Source: Aliamphritea hakodatensis (GTDB taxonomy: Bacteria > Pseudomonadota > Gammaproteobacteria > Pseudomonadales > Balneatricaceae). From it: a stretch of 64,000 bases of DNA. Positions 8,447 to 15,828 of the stretch are shown here, one piece after another. The DNA lies in the NCBI RefSeq assembly GCF_024347195.1, contig NZ_AP025281.1:4898001-4962000 (forward strand), written 5' to 3'. The notes under the pieces are model-generated. The model saw only the letters and a program-made list of their open reading frames with translations, was not told where the DNA came from and searched no databases. Position numbers and translations under genes: made by a program. The first letter of the stretch is position 1, and each line of letters opens with the position of its first letter.

Positions 8447-9748
8447 TCAGCCGGTTAAATCCCGCAGCGCAAAATACAGCATCGCCAGTGCCAGCCCGGG
8501 CTTACGTAAATACGTGCCGCCGGGATAGTTACGGTGACGAATCCTGCCAAACAGGTCGAAACGACCGGCCTCACCGGCAATCGCCTGCGCCATCAGTTTA
8601 CCGGCCATATTGGCCATCAGAATCCCATGACCGGAAAAGCCATGGGCATAGTAGAGGTTATTTCCCAGCCGCCCGATATCAGGCATACGGTTCATCGTCA
8701 CCGCGATATTGCCGCCCCAGCAATAATCAAACTGCGGATCAGGCAACTGAGGAAAAATATGTTTGATCCGGGCGCGCATCACCTGCTGCAGGTTTGCCGG
8801 CTGTTTCTGTGTCAGCCCGGTACGGCCGCCAAACAGTAACCGGCCATCGGCAGACATCCGGTAATAACTGGTCAGATGCTTACTGTCGGCAACCGCCATG
8901 TTGTTGCGGATCAGTTCGCCGGCCTGTGCGCCTAAGGGCCGGGTGGCACAGATATAGCTGCCTACCGGTAAAATGCGTTTTTCGATACCCGGTAACAGAT
9001 TGGCCAGATAAGCATTAGCGGCCACCACCACCTGCCGACAGTGAACCCTGCCCCCGGACGTCACCACCCGGGGGCTGCTGCCCTGCTGTATGTCCAGCAC
9101 CCGGGTTGCAGAAAACAGCTGTGCGCCTGCTTCCCGGGCCGCACGGGCCAGCCCCTGAGCATAATTCAGCGGATGCAGATGCCCGCCCCGGGGATCAAAC
9201 CAGGCGCCGTGATATACCGGGCTGTCCAGTTGCTCACGCAATTGCTCACGATCCAGCATCTGCAGGGAATAGTTATATTCACCGGCCAGCAGCTCACAGG
9301 TTTCCCTGAATTCATCCATATGTTCCGGGCGGGCCGCCAGTTCCGCCTGCCCGGCCACCAGATCACAGTCAATCCGGTATTCGCTGATCCGGTCACGTAC
9401 CAGCTGTAAGGCATCCACCGAGATCTGAAACGCTTCCCGGGCATCTTCCCGGCCCATCAGCTGTTCCATGGCCTGCGGTGTCGCCCCGTAGCCCACGATT
9501 AACTGACCGCCAGCCCGCCCTGATGCGCCCCAGGCCATCGCTTCCGCGTCCAGCAACACCACACTGAATCCCTGCAGGCTCAGTTCAAGCGCAGCGCTCA
9601 GCCCGGTCATGCCGCCACCGACAATACAGACATCTGCTGTCATATCGCCTGCCAGAGCCGGGTCTCCCGGCGCTTCTGCAGCCGTTGCCGCATAATAGGA
9701 ATCCGGATATACCGGACTGCCTGACCGGCTTGAAATACGGTTATTCAA
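8447..9748 (-). CDS. FAD-dependent oxidoreductase, gamma-glutamylputrescine oxidase-like, TTG start
   Basis: A DAO-family flavoprotein of 433 residues. I place the start at a TTG (9746-9748) because GGGAGAGG sits 3 bp before it, just after the stop of the upstream cupin gene; the longer frame reaching 9808 would overlap the cupin gene and adds unrelated residues. The N-terminal segment with SYYAATA, the FAD motif DVCIVGGGMTGLSAALEL and GASGRAGGQLIVGYG closely follow the PuuB pattern. PuuB oxidises gamma-glutamylputrescine to the aldehyde. No puuA, puuC or puuD homologue is visible here, so the substrate may be another N-substituted amine. Operon: AraC, cupin, this gene, amine oxidase. Confidence 0.85.
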   Translation of the reverse strand: MNNRISSRSGSPVYPDSYYAATAAEAPGDPALAGDMTADVCIVGGGMTGLSAALELSLQGFSVVLLDAEAMAWGASGRAGGQLIVGYGATPQAMEQLMGREDAREAFQISVDALQLVRDRISEYRIDCDLVAGQAELAARPEHMDEFRETCELLAGEYNYSLQMLDREQLREQLDSPVYHGAWFDPRGGHLHPLNYAQGLARAAREAGAQLFSATRVLDIQQGSSPRVVTSGGRVHCRQVVVAANAYLANLLPGIEKRILPVGSYICATRPLGAQAGELIRNNMAVADSKHLTSYYRMSADGRLLFGGRTGLTQKQPANLQQVMRARIKHIFPQLPDPQFDYCWGGNIAVTMNRMPDIGRLGNNLYYAHGFSGHGILMANMAGKLMAQAIAGEAGRFDLFGRIRHRNYPGGTYLRKPGLALAMLYFALRDLTG

Positions 9749-9759
9749 GCGCCTCTCCC

Positions 9760-10113
9760 TTACTGATGAACAATGAACACTTTGCGGCTTGGCTGGTGAA
9801 TCTCCCAAATTCCCAGGCTGTTGGCCGGAAAATACAGCAGGTCACCGGCCCGGATGTCAGTCGTCACCCCGGCTTCGTCGGTATAGCTGCAATGCCCCGC
9901 CAGGAAGTAACACATTTCTGCCTGCTCAATCTGCCGGCGCCAGCGGCCGGGGCTGGCTTCCCATACACCCACTTCCACACGGTCATCATCAAAGGTTTGC
10001 GCCAAACCGCGCAGCTTAGAGGCCGGACCATCCTCAGGCACCGGTGTATCGCCCCAGTCATCCAGTGCTTCTGTCACTGCCCGCTGTACCCCGGCCATCT
10101 TGAAAATTGCCAT
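9760..10113 (-). CDS. Small cupin protein (DUF861-like)
   Basis: 117 residues. One cupin barrel is visible with VEVGVWEASPGRWRR, the metal-site region EMCYFLAGHCSYTDEAG and the second motif IRAGDLLYFPANSLGIWEI. Such small cupins often bind or isomerise small amines or amino acids in catabolic operons. The frame opens at a GTG (10116) directly followed by an ATG (10113); I prefer the ATG, with AAAGGG seven bases before it. The next gene begins 11 bp after its stop. A role in the amine catabolism of this operon is inferred from position only. Confidence 0.8.
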   Translation of the reverse strand: MAIFKMAGVQRAVTEALDDWGDTPVPEDGPASKLRGLAQTFDDDRVEVGVWEASPGRWRRQIEQAEMCYFLAGHCSYTDEAGVTTDIRAGDLLYFPANSLGIWEIHQPSRKVFIVHQ

Positions 10114-10237
10114 CACTCCACCCTTTGGTCATTGCTATGAACCCTGATTGTGCCGTCGGTAAGCGCGGCAACACAGCGGGTAAAAGGGACAACAAGGGGT
10201 GATATCCGGCCAATTTTTTATCAGTTATGGCCATTTA

Positions 10238-11263
10238 CTACTCAGATGGCTGCTGCCGGTATGCTTTTGGTGTGACCCCCGCCCAGCGGCGAAAGGCCGC
10301 CCGGAAATTCGCCACATCCCGGTATCCCAGTTGCAGGCCGATAGTGGCGACTGTCAGTTGGGTGGTCAGCAGTAAATGTCTGGCCCGTTCAAACCGGACC
10401 TGATCCAGCAGTGCCTGAAAGCTGCTGCCCTGCAGGGCTAAACGGCGTCTCAGTGTGCGGGGCGATAATGACAACTTTGCGGCTGTTTCCGGCAGGGTGA
10501 TTTTGCCTTCATGCTGCCGCAAGAGACTTTCGACCCGGGCCGCCACACCGGATTCGGTTTGCAGGGCCTTGATACGGTTTTCACACAGCTCATTCATATA
10601 CTGGCTGTATTCGGGATGGGCAAAGGGAATCGCCCGGAGACTGTCTGCCGCAGACAGACACAGCATATTGTCCGGCTGACCGTAACGGACTTCACAGCCA
10701 AGCTGCTCTGCCCAGTGTTGCTGATATGCTTCACTGACCGTGTGGGTAAAGCTGATCCGATGGCAGCGTACTGTGTCGGCCACCAACTCTGCGGATACCG
10801 CCAGTAACATCGCAAAACAGCTTTCAGCTTCGAACACCGACGTCACGGCATCCGTCGGAGCCGGTTGCATCAGCAGACTTAACTGTCCGTCCTGCTCCAG
10901 CAGACGAAAACGGCCGGAATAGCTCAGTAAACGGCTATGCCTGACCGCAACCCGCCAGGCATCACCCAGACTGGTGGCGCTCATCATCGCCACACCGAGA
11001 ATGCCAAAGTCTTTAAGGGTCTGGCGCAGACCGTGTTTTAACGCCAGATAGGGATCACAGTTCAGATTGGCAATGCGCACATACAGGCTAAGTTCCTGGT
11101 GCAGCGATAAGCGAATTGCCGGATCAGCAAATTCATCTGCTGACAAGCCCAGCCCCTGCAGCAGTTCATCCAGTTCCAGCTGCTGATGACAGACCAGATC
11201 ATCCGCCAGTTGCTTGATCTCCAGCCCCAGCCAGATGCGGGGTTCAGTGTTGTCCGGTTTCAT
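10238..11263 (-). CDS. AraC-family transcriptional regulator (OruR/ArgR-like architecture)
   Basis: 341 residues with an N-terminal arabinose-binding-like sensor domain (about 20-205) of the type found in OruR and VirS-like regulators, and a C-terminal double helix-turn-helix (about 235-335) with AAKLSLSPRTLRRRLALQGSSFQALLDQVR and the second helix TIGLQLGYRDVANFRAAFRRWAGVTPKAYR. It stands first in line before the cupin and two flavin oxidases on the same strand, with a 124-bp gap that could hold the operon promoter. OruR controls ornithine catabolism in Pseudomonas, which agrees with an amine-catabolic role; the inducer is unknown. Confidence 0.88.
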   Translation of the reverse strand: MKPDNTEPRIWLGLEIKQLADDLVCHQQLELDELLQGLGLSADEFADPAIRLSLHQELSLYVRIANLNCDPYLALKHGLRQTLKDFGILGVAMMSATSLGDAWRVAVRHSRLLSYSGRFRLLEQDGQLSLLMQPAPTDAVTSVFEAESCFAMLLAVSAELVADTVRCHRISFTHTVSEAYQQHWAEQLGCEVRYGQPDNMLCLSAADSLRAIPFAHPEYSQYMNELCENRIKALQTESGVAARVESLLRQHEGKITLPETAAKLSLSPRTLRRRLALQGSSFQALLDQVRFERARHLLLTTQLTVATIGLQLGYRDVANFRAAFRRWAGVTPKAYRQQPSE

Positions 11264-11292
11264 CGTATGTTCACACCCATCACTGCAGACAT

Positions 11293-11328
11293 AAAAACGG
11301 CGCCGGGTTCGTTAAAACAGGGCGCCGT
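11293..11328 (-). terminator. Terminator after the FliL-like gene
   Basis: On the minus strand ACGGCGCC and GGCGCCGT form an 8-bp stem followed by TTTTT, 19 bp after the FliL-like stop. Confidence 0.7.
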
Positions 11329-11346
11329 CATGATCACGTCTGACCG

Positions 11347-11751
11347 TCACTGGATAACAAAGCTGGTAAAGAACAGATCCGAAACAAAGGCTTCGCCTTC
11401 TTCGGCCAGCAGCACTTTTTGCACCGCCGCCAATAAGTCTTTTGCCAGTGCATCCTGTGCTTCAACCGACTTCAGCTGGCTTTCCTGCTTATCGCTCAGA
11501 ATCATCAGCACTTCATGGCGGATTTCCGGCTTATAGTAGTTAACCGCATGGTGTGCGGCAGGCGTAGCCACCTGAACAGTCACCTGGCACTTGAGAAAAC
11601 GTAATTTACCGGTGCTGGAAAAGTTAGCAATAAAAGGCTTCATCTCAATATAATTGATGTAATCCTCAGGTACAGCTTCCTCTTCATCCGCCGCCCAGAC
11701 CGGCGTTACAAAACAGGCCATCATCAATATTAAAAACCAGCGACGCAGCAT
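11347..11751 (-). CDS. FliL-like periplasmic protein
   Basis: 134 residues: a signal peptide or anchor (about 1-20, LILMMACFVTPVWA), an acidic linker DEEEAVP, then the FliL domain (about 30-134) with YIEMKPFIANF, LKCQVTVQV, RHEVLMILSDKQ and the ending FVSDLFFTSFVIQ. FliL proteins associate with the flagellar basal body and the stator. This one lies outside any flagellar operon and has a cleavable-looking leader instead of the usual long cytoplasmic anchor, so it is better called FliL-like; paralogues of this kind are common. AGGTGA precedes the start. Confidence 0.8.
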   Translation of the reverse strand: MLRRWFLILMMACFVTPVWAADEEEAVPEDYINYIEMKPFIANFSSTGKLRFLKCQVTVQVATPAAHHAVNYYKPEIRHEVLMILSDKQESQLKSVEAQDALAKDLLAAVQKVLLAEEGEAFVSDLFFTSFVIQ

Positions 11752-12083
11752 AGTTCACCTTTCCCCGTACAATTTATCTGATCGCATTAATTATCACAGT
11801 AATCAATGACTTTTGCCCACATTGCGCTAGCAGACATCCCCAAAGTGGCACCAGTATACCGCGAACCTCTGCGGTTGCCATATAGCTGATCCTTGCCACC
11901 TGCAATCCGTTGGGATTAGTATGTATCGCAGGGATGGAAAAACCAGATAATCAGGCAACTGCCCGCCTGGCTCCGCCGTCGAGAAAACGGACCTGCGGCA
12001 CCTGTCTGATGTCTTCACTTGGAGACAGCACCTGCAGGACAGCGGTATCTTTCTGCGGGTTTCTAAACACAAGGAACACCACC
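11752..12083 (+). other. Gap between the FliL-like gene and rsd
   Basis: About 330 bp between divergent genes. A short inverted repeat CCGC/GCGG lies near 11860, but no clear sigma-70 or sigma-54 promoter could be read. The long open frame starting at 11910 merely extends the rsd frame upstream and lacks a family N-terminus. Confidence 0.4.
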
Positions 12084-12563
12084 ATGTTAGAAAAATGCAA
12101 AACCGCTCAGGAACGTTGGGGCGGTGTGAGTGAAATCATCGATAACTGGCTCACCGAGCGCCAACAACTGATCAGCCACTTCGTCAGCCTCCCGCAGACA
12201 CCGGTCAATGATCTGGCGGCGCCCATCCAGACTTTCTGTCAGATCCTGATGGACTATCTGTCTTCCGGACACTTCGAAGTCTACGAGCAGCTGCTGAAAG
12301 AAGGCGGTGAGTTTAACGATGGCAGCCTGGAAGCCGCCCAGGATCTGTTTCCAAAAATCCAGACAAATACCGACGAAGCGCTGGATTTCAATGACAACTT
12401 CTCCAGCTTCAACGGCGAAACACTGAAAGATATGCAGGAACTGGCAGACCGCCTCTCCCATCTTGGCGAGTCACTGGAAGAACGCTTCTCTCTGGAAGAC
12501 CAGATGATCGAAATTCTGCATATCGCCCATAAAGATCAGGTTTACGACACCAGCACTACCTAA
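12084..12563 (+). CDS. rsd: Rsd/AlgQ anti-sigma-70 regulator
   Basis: 159 residues, the length of Rsd. Recognisable features are the N-terminal helix with RWGGVSEIIDNWLTERQQLI, the central FCQILMDYLSSGHFEVYEQLLKEG (Rsd has LVDYLSAGHFSIYERIL at this place), and the C-terminal LGESLEERFSLEDQMIEIL. Rsd binds sigma-70 region 4 and lowers its competition with alternative sigma factors; the AlgQ orthologue in Pseudomonas also affects virulence genes. The ATG at 12084 has AAGGAA eight bases upstream and starts the conserved domain. A WD40 lipoprotein gene follows after 9 bp. Confidence 0.9.
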   Translation: MLEKCKTAQERWGGVSEIIDNWLTERQQLISHFVSLPQTPVNDLAAPIQTFCQILMDYLSSGHFEVYEQLLKEGGEFNDGSLEAAQDLFPKIQTNTDEALDFNDNFSSFNGETLKDMQELADRLSHLGESLEERFSLEDQMIEILHIAHKDQVYDTSTT

Positions 12564-12572
12564 GGAAGCATA

Positions 12573-13553
12573 ATGGGGAATTCTGTTCGCGCATTTGCCA
12601 CGGCACTGTTAAGTGCCGGGCTGTTATCCGGCTGCGGTTCCGGAGATGCGCCCAGCAAAACCTTCGAATACGCCCAGAAAGGCGCCTATTCGGCAGAAAT
12701 ATCCCCCACCGGTAAATTCACCGTGCTGGGATCGTTTAACCACGGTGGCAGCTTGTGGAATAATCTGCAGCAGGAACGCCTGTATAACTGGAATCACGCC
12801 AACGGCGAATACACCATCATTGCTGCGACCGCATTTGCACCGGATGAGTCCTACGCCGCGACAGCAAACCAGCAGGACCTGGTCCTCTGGAGCCTGCAGG
12901 ATGGCCGCCCCGCCGGTTTCTGGCGATCTCCGGCTGAAATTCTCGGCATGGATTTATCCCCCAATGGCGATTATGCCTTGCTGGGTCTGGCAGACCATAC
13001 CGCAGTCTATTTCGACATTAAAAACGGCGGTGTTAAACGTACCCTTGGCCATCAGGCCCGGGTAAAAGCCGTCGACCTCAGCGAAGATGCTCAGTTTGCC
13101 CTGACCGGCTCCGATGCCTGGAAAACCAGATTCTGGAACGTCGAAACCAACGAGTTATTACACACCATTGAACTGGGTAACGTGGTTGATACGGTGGCAC
13201 TGGCCCCCAACAACGAAAAAGCCTTCAGTTCTGCCAGCCTGGATGACGCCATCATCTGGAATACCAAAACGGGTAAGATCATTCACACCCTGACCGACAA
13301 CCGGGACCTGTTTGCCCGGCGCGTCACCTATACGGCCGCAGAGTTTTCTGCCGACAGCCAGCGGCTGCTAACCGGGACAAATTCCGGTTCGGTTCAGCTC
13401 TGGAATGTTGCCACCGGTGAGCAGCTGCGTGAGTGGGCCATAGAAAAACGCGACGCTTACGGTCCGAACAGCACGGCGGTTTACGCGGTAGGCTTTGGTC
13501 AGGGTAAGTATTACGCGGTGGGCTCCAACGGTCTCTTCAACGAGCTGAAATGA
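12573..13553 (+). CDS. WD40-repeat lipoprotein
   Basis: 326 residues beginning with a lipoprotein signal peptide whose lipobox is LLSGC (Cys near 21). The mature part is a seven-bladed-propeller candidate: repeated units carry the WD40-type pattern, for example FTVLGSFNHGGSLWN, DLVLWSLQDG, AVYFDIKNG, TRFWNVETNE, AIIWNTKTGK and SVQLWNVATGE. It is probably membrane-anchored and binds a partner protein; its role is not known. It sits in a three-gene run rsd, WD40, cupin, with the cupin start overlapping its stop by 4 bp (ATGA). Confidence 0.82.
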   Translation: MGNSVRAFATALLSAGLLSGCGSGDAPSKTFEYAQKGAYSAEISPTGKFTVLGSFNHGGSLWNNLQQERLYNWNHANGEYTIIAATAFAPDESYAATANQQDLVLWSLQDGRPAGFWRSPAEILGMDLSPNGDYALLGLADHTAVYFDIKNGGVKRTLGHQARVKAVDLSEDAQFALTGSDAWKTRFWNVETNELLHTIELGNVVDTVALAPNNEKAFSSASLDDAIIWNTKTGKIIHTLTDNRDLFARRVTYTAAEFSADSQRLLTGTNSGSVQLWNVATGEQLREWAIEKRDAYGPNSTAVYAVGFGQGKYYAVGSNGLFNELK

Positions 13554-14017
13554 CCCGCATCAGCCCTGAAAAGGCCGCTGCTGAATATGGTATGCAGTGC
13601 CACCACGAGCAGATGCCTAACGGCGAAACCCGCTTTCGCCTGAGCGGCAATGACGGCAGCGGTTATATCAAAACAGTGGCGGGCCAGGAAGGCGCGTGGC
13701 AAAACAGCCACCGGCATCAGCACATTACCGAAATCTACATTGTTCAGTCCGGCTGGATGGCCATGGCGTACGCCACACAGGACAACACACAGATACAGCT
13801 GGAACGGCATCTGGCCGGTGAGATCATCCGCATCGGCCCGGGTATCCGGCATAATACCTATCTGCCGGCACACGCAGTGATACATGTCATCAAACAGGAT
13901 ATTCCGGCGAACGGCGACTGGATTGCAGACCCTGAGCTCGATTCACTCAGCAAACCCGTCAGCGAAGCACAGATATTGCAGCAAACCGGAAACAGCGACC
14001 TCAGTGCTGGTAAATAA
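13550..14017 (+). CDS. Cupin-domain protein of unknown function
   Basis: 155 residues. The cupin metal-binding motif is seen as HRHQHITEIYIVQSG (about 57-71) and the second as GPGIRHNTYLP (about 97-107), giving His, His, Glu and His as likely ligands. It overlaps the WD40 lipoprotein stop by 4 bp and so is translationally coupled. Its 3' end overlaps the convergent ketosynthase gene by 17 bp. No substrate can be assigned. Confidence 0.75.
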   Translation: MTRISPEKAAAEYGMQCHHEQMPNGETRFRLSGNDGSGYIKTVAGQEGAWQNSHRHQHITEIYIVQSGWMAMAYATQDNTQIQLERHLAGEIIRIGPGIRHNTYLPAHAVIHVIKQDIPANGDWIADPELDSLSKPVSEAQILQQTGNSDLSAGK

Positions 14018-15062
14018 ACCCGCCGTACATATATTTGGTGGCTTCGGCACCCAGCACCAGTACCCGCTGACCGCGTTTTAACCTGCCCGATAAAATCAGC
14101 CCGTTAAGACTTGCCCAGATTGCTGCGGAACCCAGATTCCCCCAGCGACAGGCATCGTTCACGATCCGCTCCCGGGGTAGCTGCAGATACTCACTCAGCA
14201 AGGCATCAATATGGCCATTGGCCTGATGAGGGAGGATAAAATCAAACTCATCCAGCGAGAACCCCAGCCCGGTCACCGCTTCTATTCCTTTGAGAAACAG
14301 CTGCGGACCCGCTTCCCGGACACTGTCTGCCCGGTGTAAGAAATAGGGCAGTTTCTGTTCACACACCGGCCGGGCAGAACCGCCACCGCATAATTCAAAG
14401 CCGGGGGCCTTGTGCAGCCCGATGTGGCCGCTGAAACAGTGACTGATGATCTGCTCATCACTGCCGTCGTCCCGGTCCAGCACAACCGCCGCTGCGGCAT
14501 CCCCCATCTGTACATAGTTGATTAACTGGGCGGTGTCGATAAAGTCAGCGGCAATGTCAAAAAACACCGAGCCCACTTCTGTACCGACAATACACACCGG
14601 CTGCATCTGCGGATTATGGTGCAGCATCGGCACCGCAATCTGCAATGCACTGGCGAAACCGGTACACGCCTGTCTCAACTCCATGTAAGGGGCCTGCAGC
14701 TCCAGCTCTTCAGCGATCCAGGCGGCACTCGAGGGTAACAGGGTATGGGGAGACGCCGTATGGGAAATCAGATACCCCAGTTCCGTATCCGCAGGGCAGC
14801 TGCTCAGGGCCTGACGGATCGCCCGGGCTGAGAGCACCGGTGCCGTTTCCTGGGGTTCAGATAAGGCGGCATCCAGCCGGCGGCTCACATACCGCCCCTC
14901 AATGCCTAACCGCCGGGCAATAATCCGTGCCTGACGGGCGGTTTTCCGGTCACATAGCTGTTCCAGATGATCCAGCAACACATCATTACTGATGTGCTCT
15001 CCCGGAAAGGCGTTGCCACAGCTACGCAGTTTTACCCGGCCGGGTGCTACCTGAACACTCAT
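14001..15062 (-). CDS. KAS III-like ketosynthase (3-oxoacyl-ACP synthase III family)
   Basis: 353 residues of the thiolase fold. The complete KAS III triad is visible: Cys133 in RQACTGFASAL, His279 in LPHQANGHID and Asn309 in RWGNLGSAA. It is not housekeeping FabH: the sequence is diverged, and it ends a three-gene operon after an MMPL exporter and a diiron protein instead of lying in a fab cluster. Its ATG overlaps the diiron gene stop by one base (TAATG), so they are coupled. It should condense an acyl starter with a malonyl unit, or transfer an acyl group to another nucleophile; substrates are unknown. Confidence 0.85.
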   Translation of the reverse strand: MSVQVAPGRVKLRSCGNAFPGEHISNDVLLDHLEQLCDRKTARQARIIARRLGIEGRYVSRRLDAALSEPQETAPVLSARAIRQALSSCPADTELGYLISHTASPHTLLPSSAAWIAEELELQAPYMELRQACTGFASALQIAVPMLHHNPQMQPVCIVGTEVGSVFFDIAADFIDTAQLINYVQMGDAAAAVVLDRDDGSDEQIISHCFSGHIGLHKAPGFELCGGGSARPVCEQKLPYFLHRADSVREAGPQLFLKGIEAVTGLGFSLDEFDFILPHQANGHIDALLSEYLQLPRERIVNDACRWGNLGSAAIWASLNGLILSGRLKRGQRVLVLGAEATKYMYGGFIYQH

Positions 15063-15775
15063 TATGCTGCTCCTTTAATTGCTGAACCGGATACCGGTGC
15101 CATCTGTACCAGACGCTGAAACAGTGCATCGGCATCAATGCCCAGCATCTCAAACGCCGCGGTCTGTTGTTGAAGTAGACTCACCAGCCCCTGATGAATA
15201 CAGAAATCCAGCGGTGGCTGTTCATATATATCCTGCTGTAACCGGAGCGCATGACGCCTGGCAATGCTGACATGCCGCGCCTCATCCCGCTTAATCAGGC
15301 TGAAAAGCCCGGCTGCCGCCGTGCCTTTAATGCTGCTGTTGGCAACGGCATTCATCAGCACACACACGCAGGCGTCCAACTGACTGATGGTGTAAAAGTG
15401 CCGGGCGACGCTATCGCTGGCCTGCTGAATACGGGCGTAAAATAACTGTGCCTGGCGTTTCAGGCGGTGGAGATTCTCATACTCGGGAACTTGCTGCAGC
15501 AGGCGCTGTAATGCTATTTCGTGAAGCCGTTCATCCGCTTCGATCTGCGCCAGATAAAACTGGGAATCTTCCCGGCGACTGTACTCCGTATGAAAGACAT
15601 GAATGGCGGACTGCTCCCCGCACAGTAACAGTGGCACCAACCGGGCCAGTGCCGTCTGCTGTAATGCAGACAGCCCCACAGACAAGTCCGGATGGCGCTC
15701 CAGCCAGTGCCGCACCGGATGATTATCCGGTTCGGTAATAGATGCTTCTGGTAACGGAAAACAACGCTGGTTCAT
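15062..15775 (-). CDS. Ferritin-like diiron protein, possible oxygenase
   Basis: 237 residues, mostly helical. Two ExxH motifs, E82-R-L-H85 in EADERLHEIA and E165-A-R-H168 in RDEARHVSIAR, are spaced as in a four-helix-bundle diiron centre, with Glu54 or Glu64 as a further candidate ligand. This matches AurF/CmlI-type N-oxygenases or related ferritin-like hydroxylases more than ferritins, but I cannot name the family with certainty. It lies between an MMPL exporter and a KAS III-like enzyme in one operon, so it may oxidise the acyl product. No clear ribosome binding site was seen before the start, which is therefore less sure. Confidence 0.7.
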   Translation of the reverse strand: MNQRCFPLPEASITEPDNHPVRHWLERHPDLSVGLSALQQTALARLVPLLLCGEQSAIHVFHTEYSRREDSQFYLAQIEADERLHEIALQRLLQQVPEYENLHRLKRQAQLFYARIQQASDSVARHFYTISQLDACVCVLMNAVANSSIKGTAAAGLFSLIKRDEARHVSIARRHALRLQQDIYEQPPLDFCIHQGLVSLLQQQTAAFEMLGIDADALFQRLVQMAPVSGSAIKGAA

Positions 15776-15828
15776 ATAAGGGTCCGGTCAACATAACGGT
15801 CAGATAGCCCAGCATCTATATTAAGGAT

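Noticed and set aside
11840..11870. Sigma-54-like word TGGCAC before rsd
   Set aside because: The distance from GG to the next GC is 12 nt, not 10, so it does not meet the -24/-12 rule.
11910..12083. N-terminal extension of rsd
   Set aside because: The frame is open, but the added residues are basic and Cys-rich with no match to Rsd, and the ATG at 12084 has the ribosome binding site.
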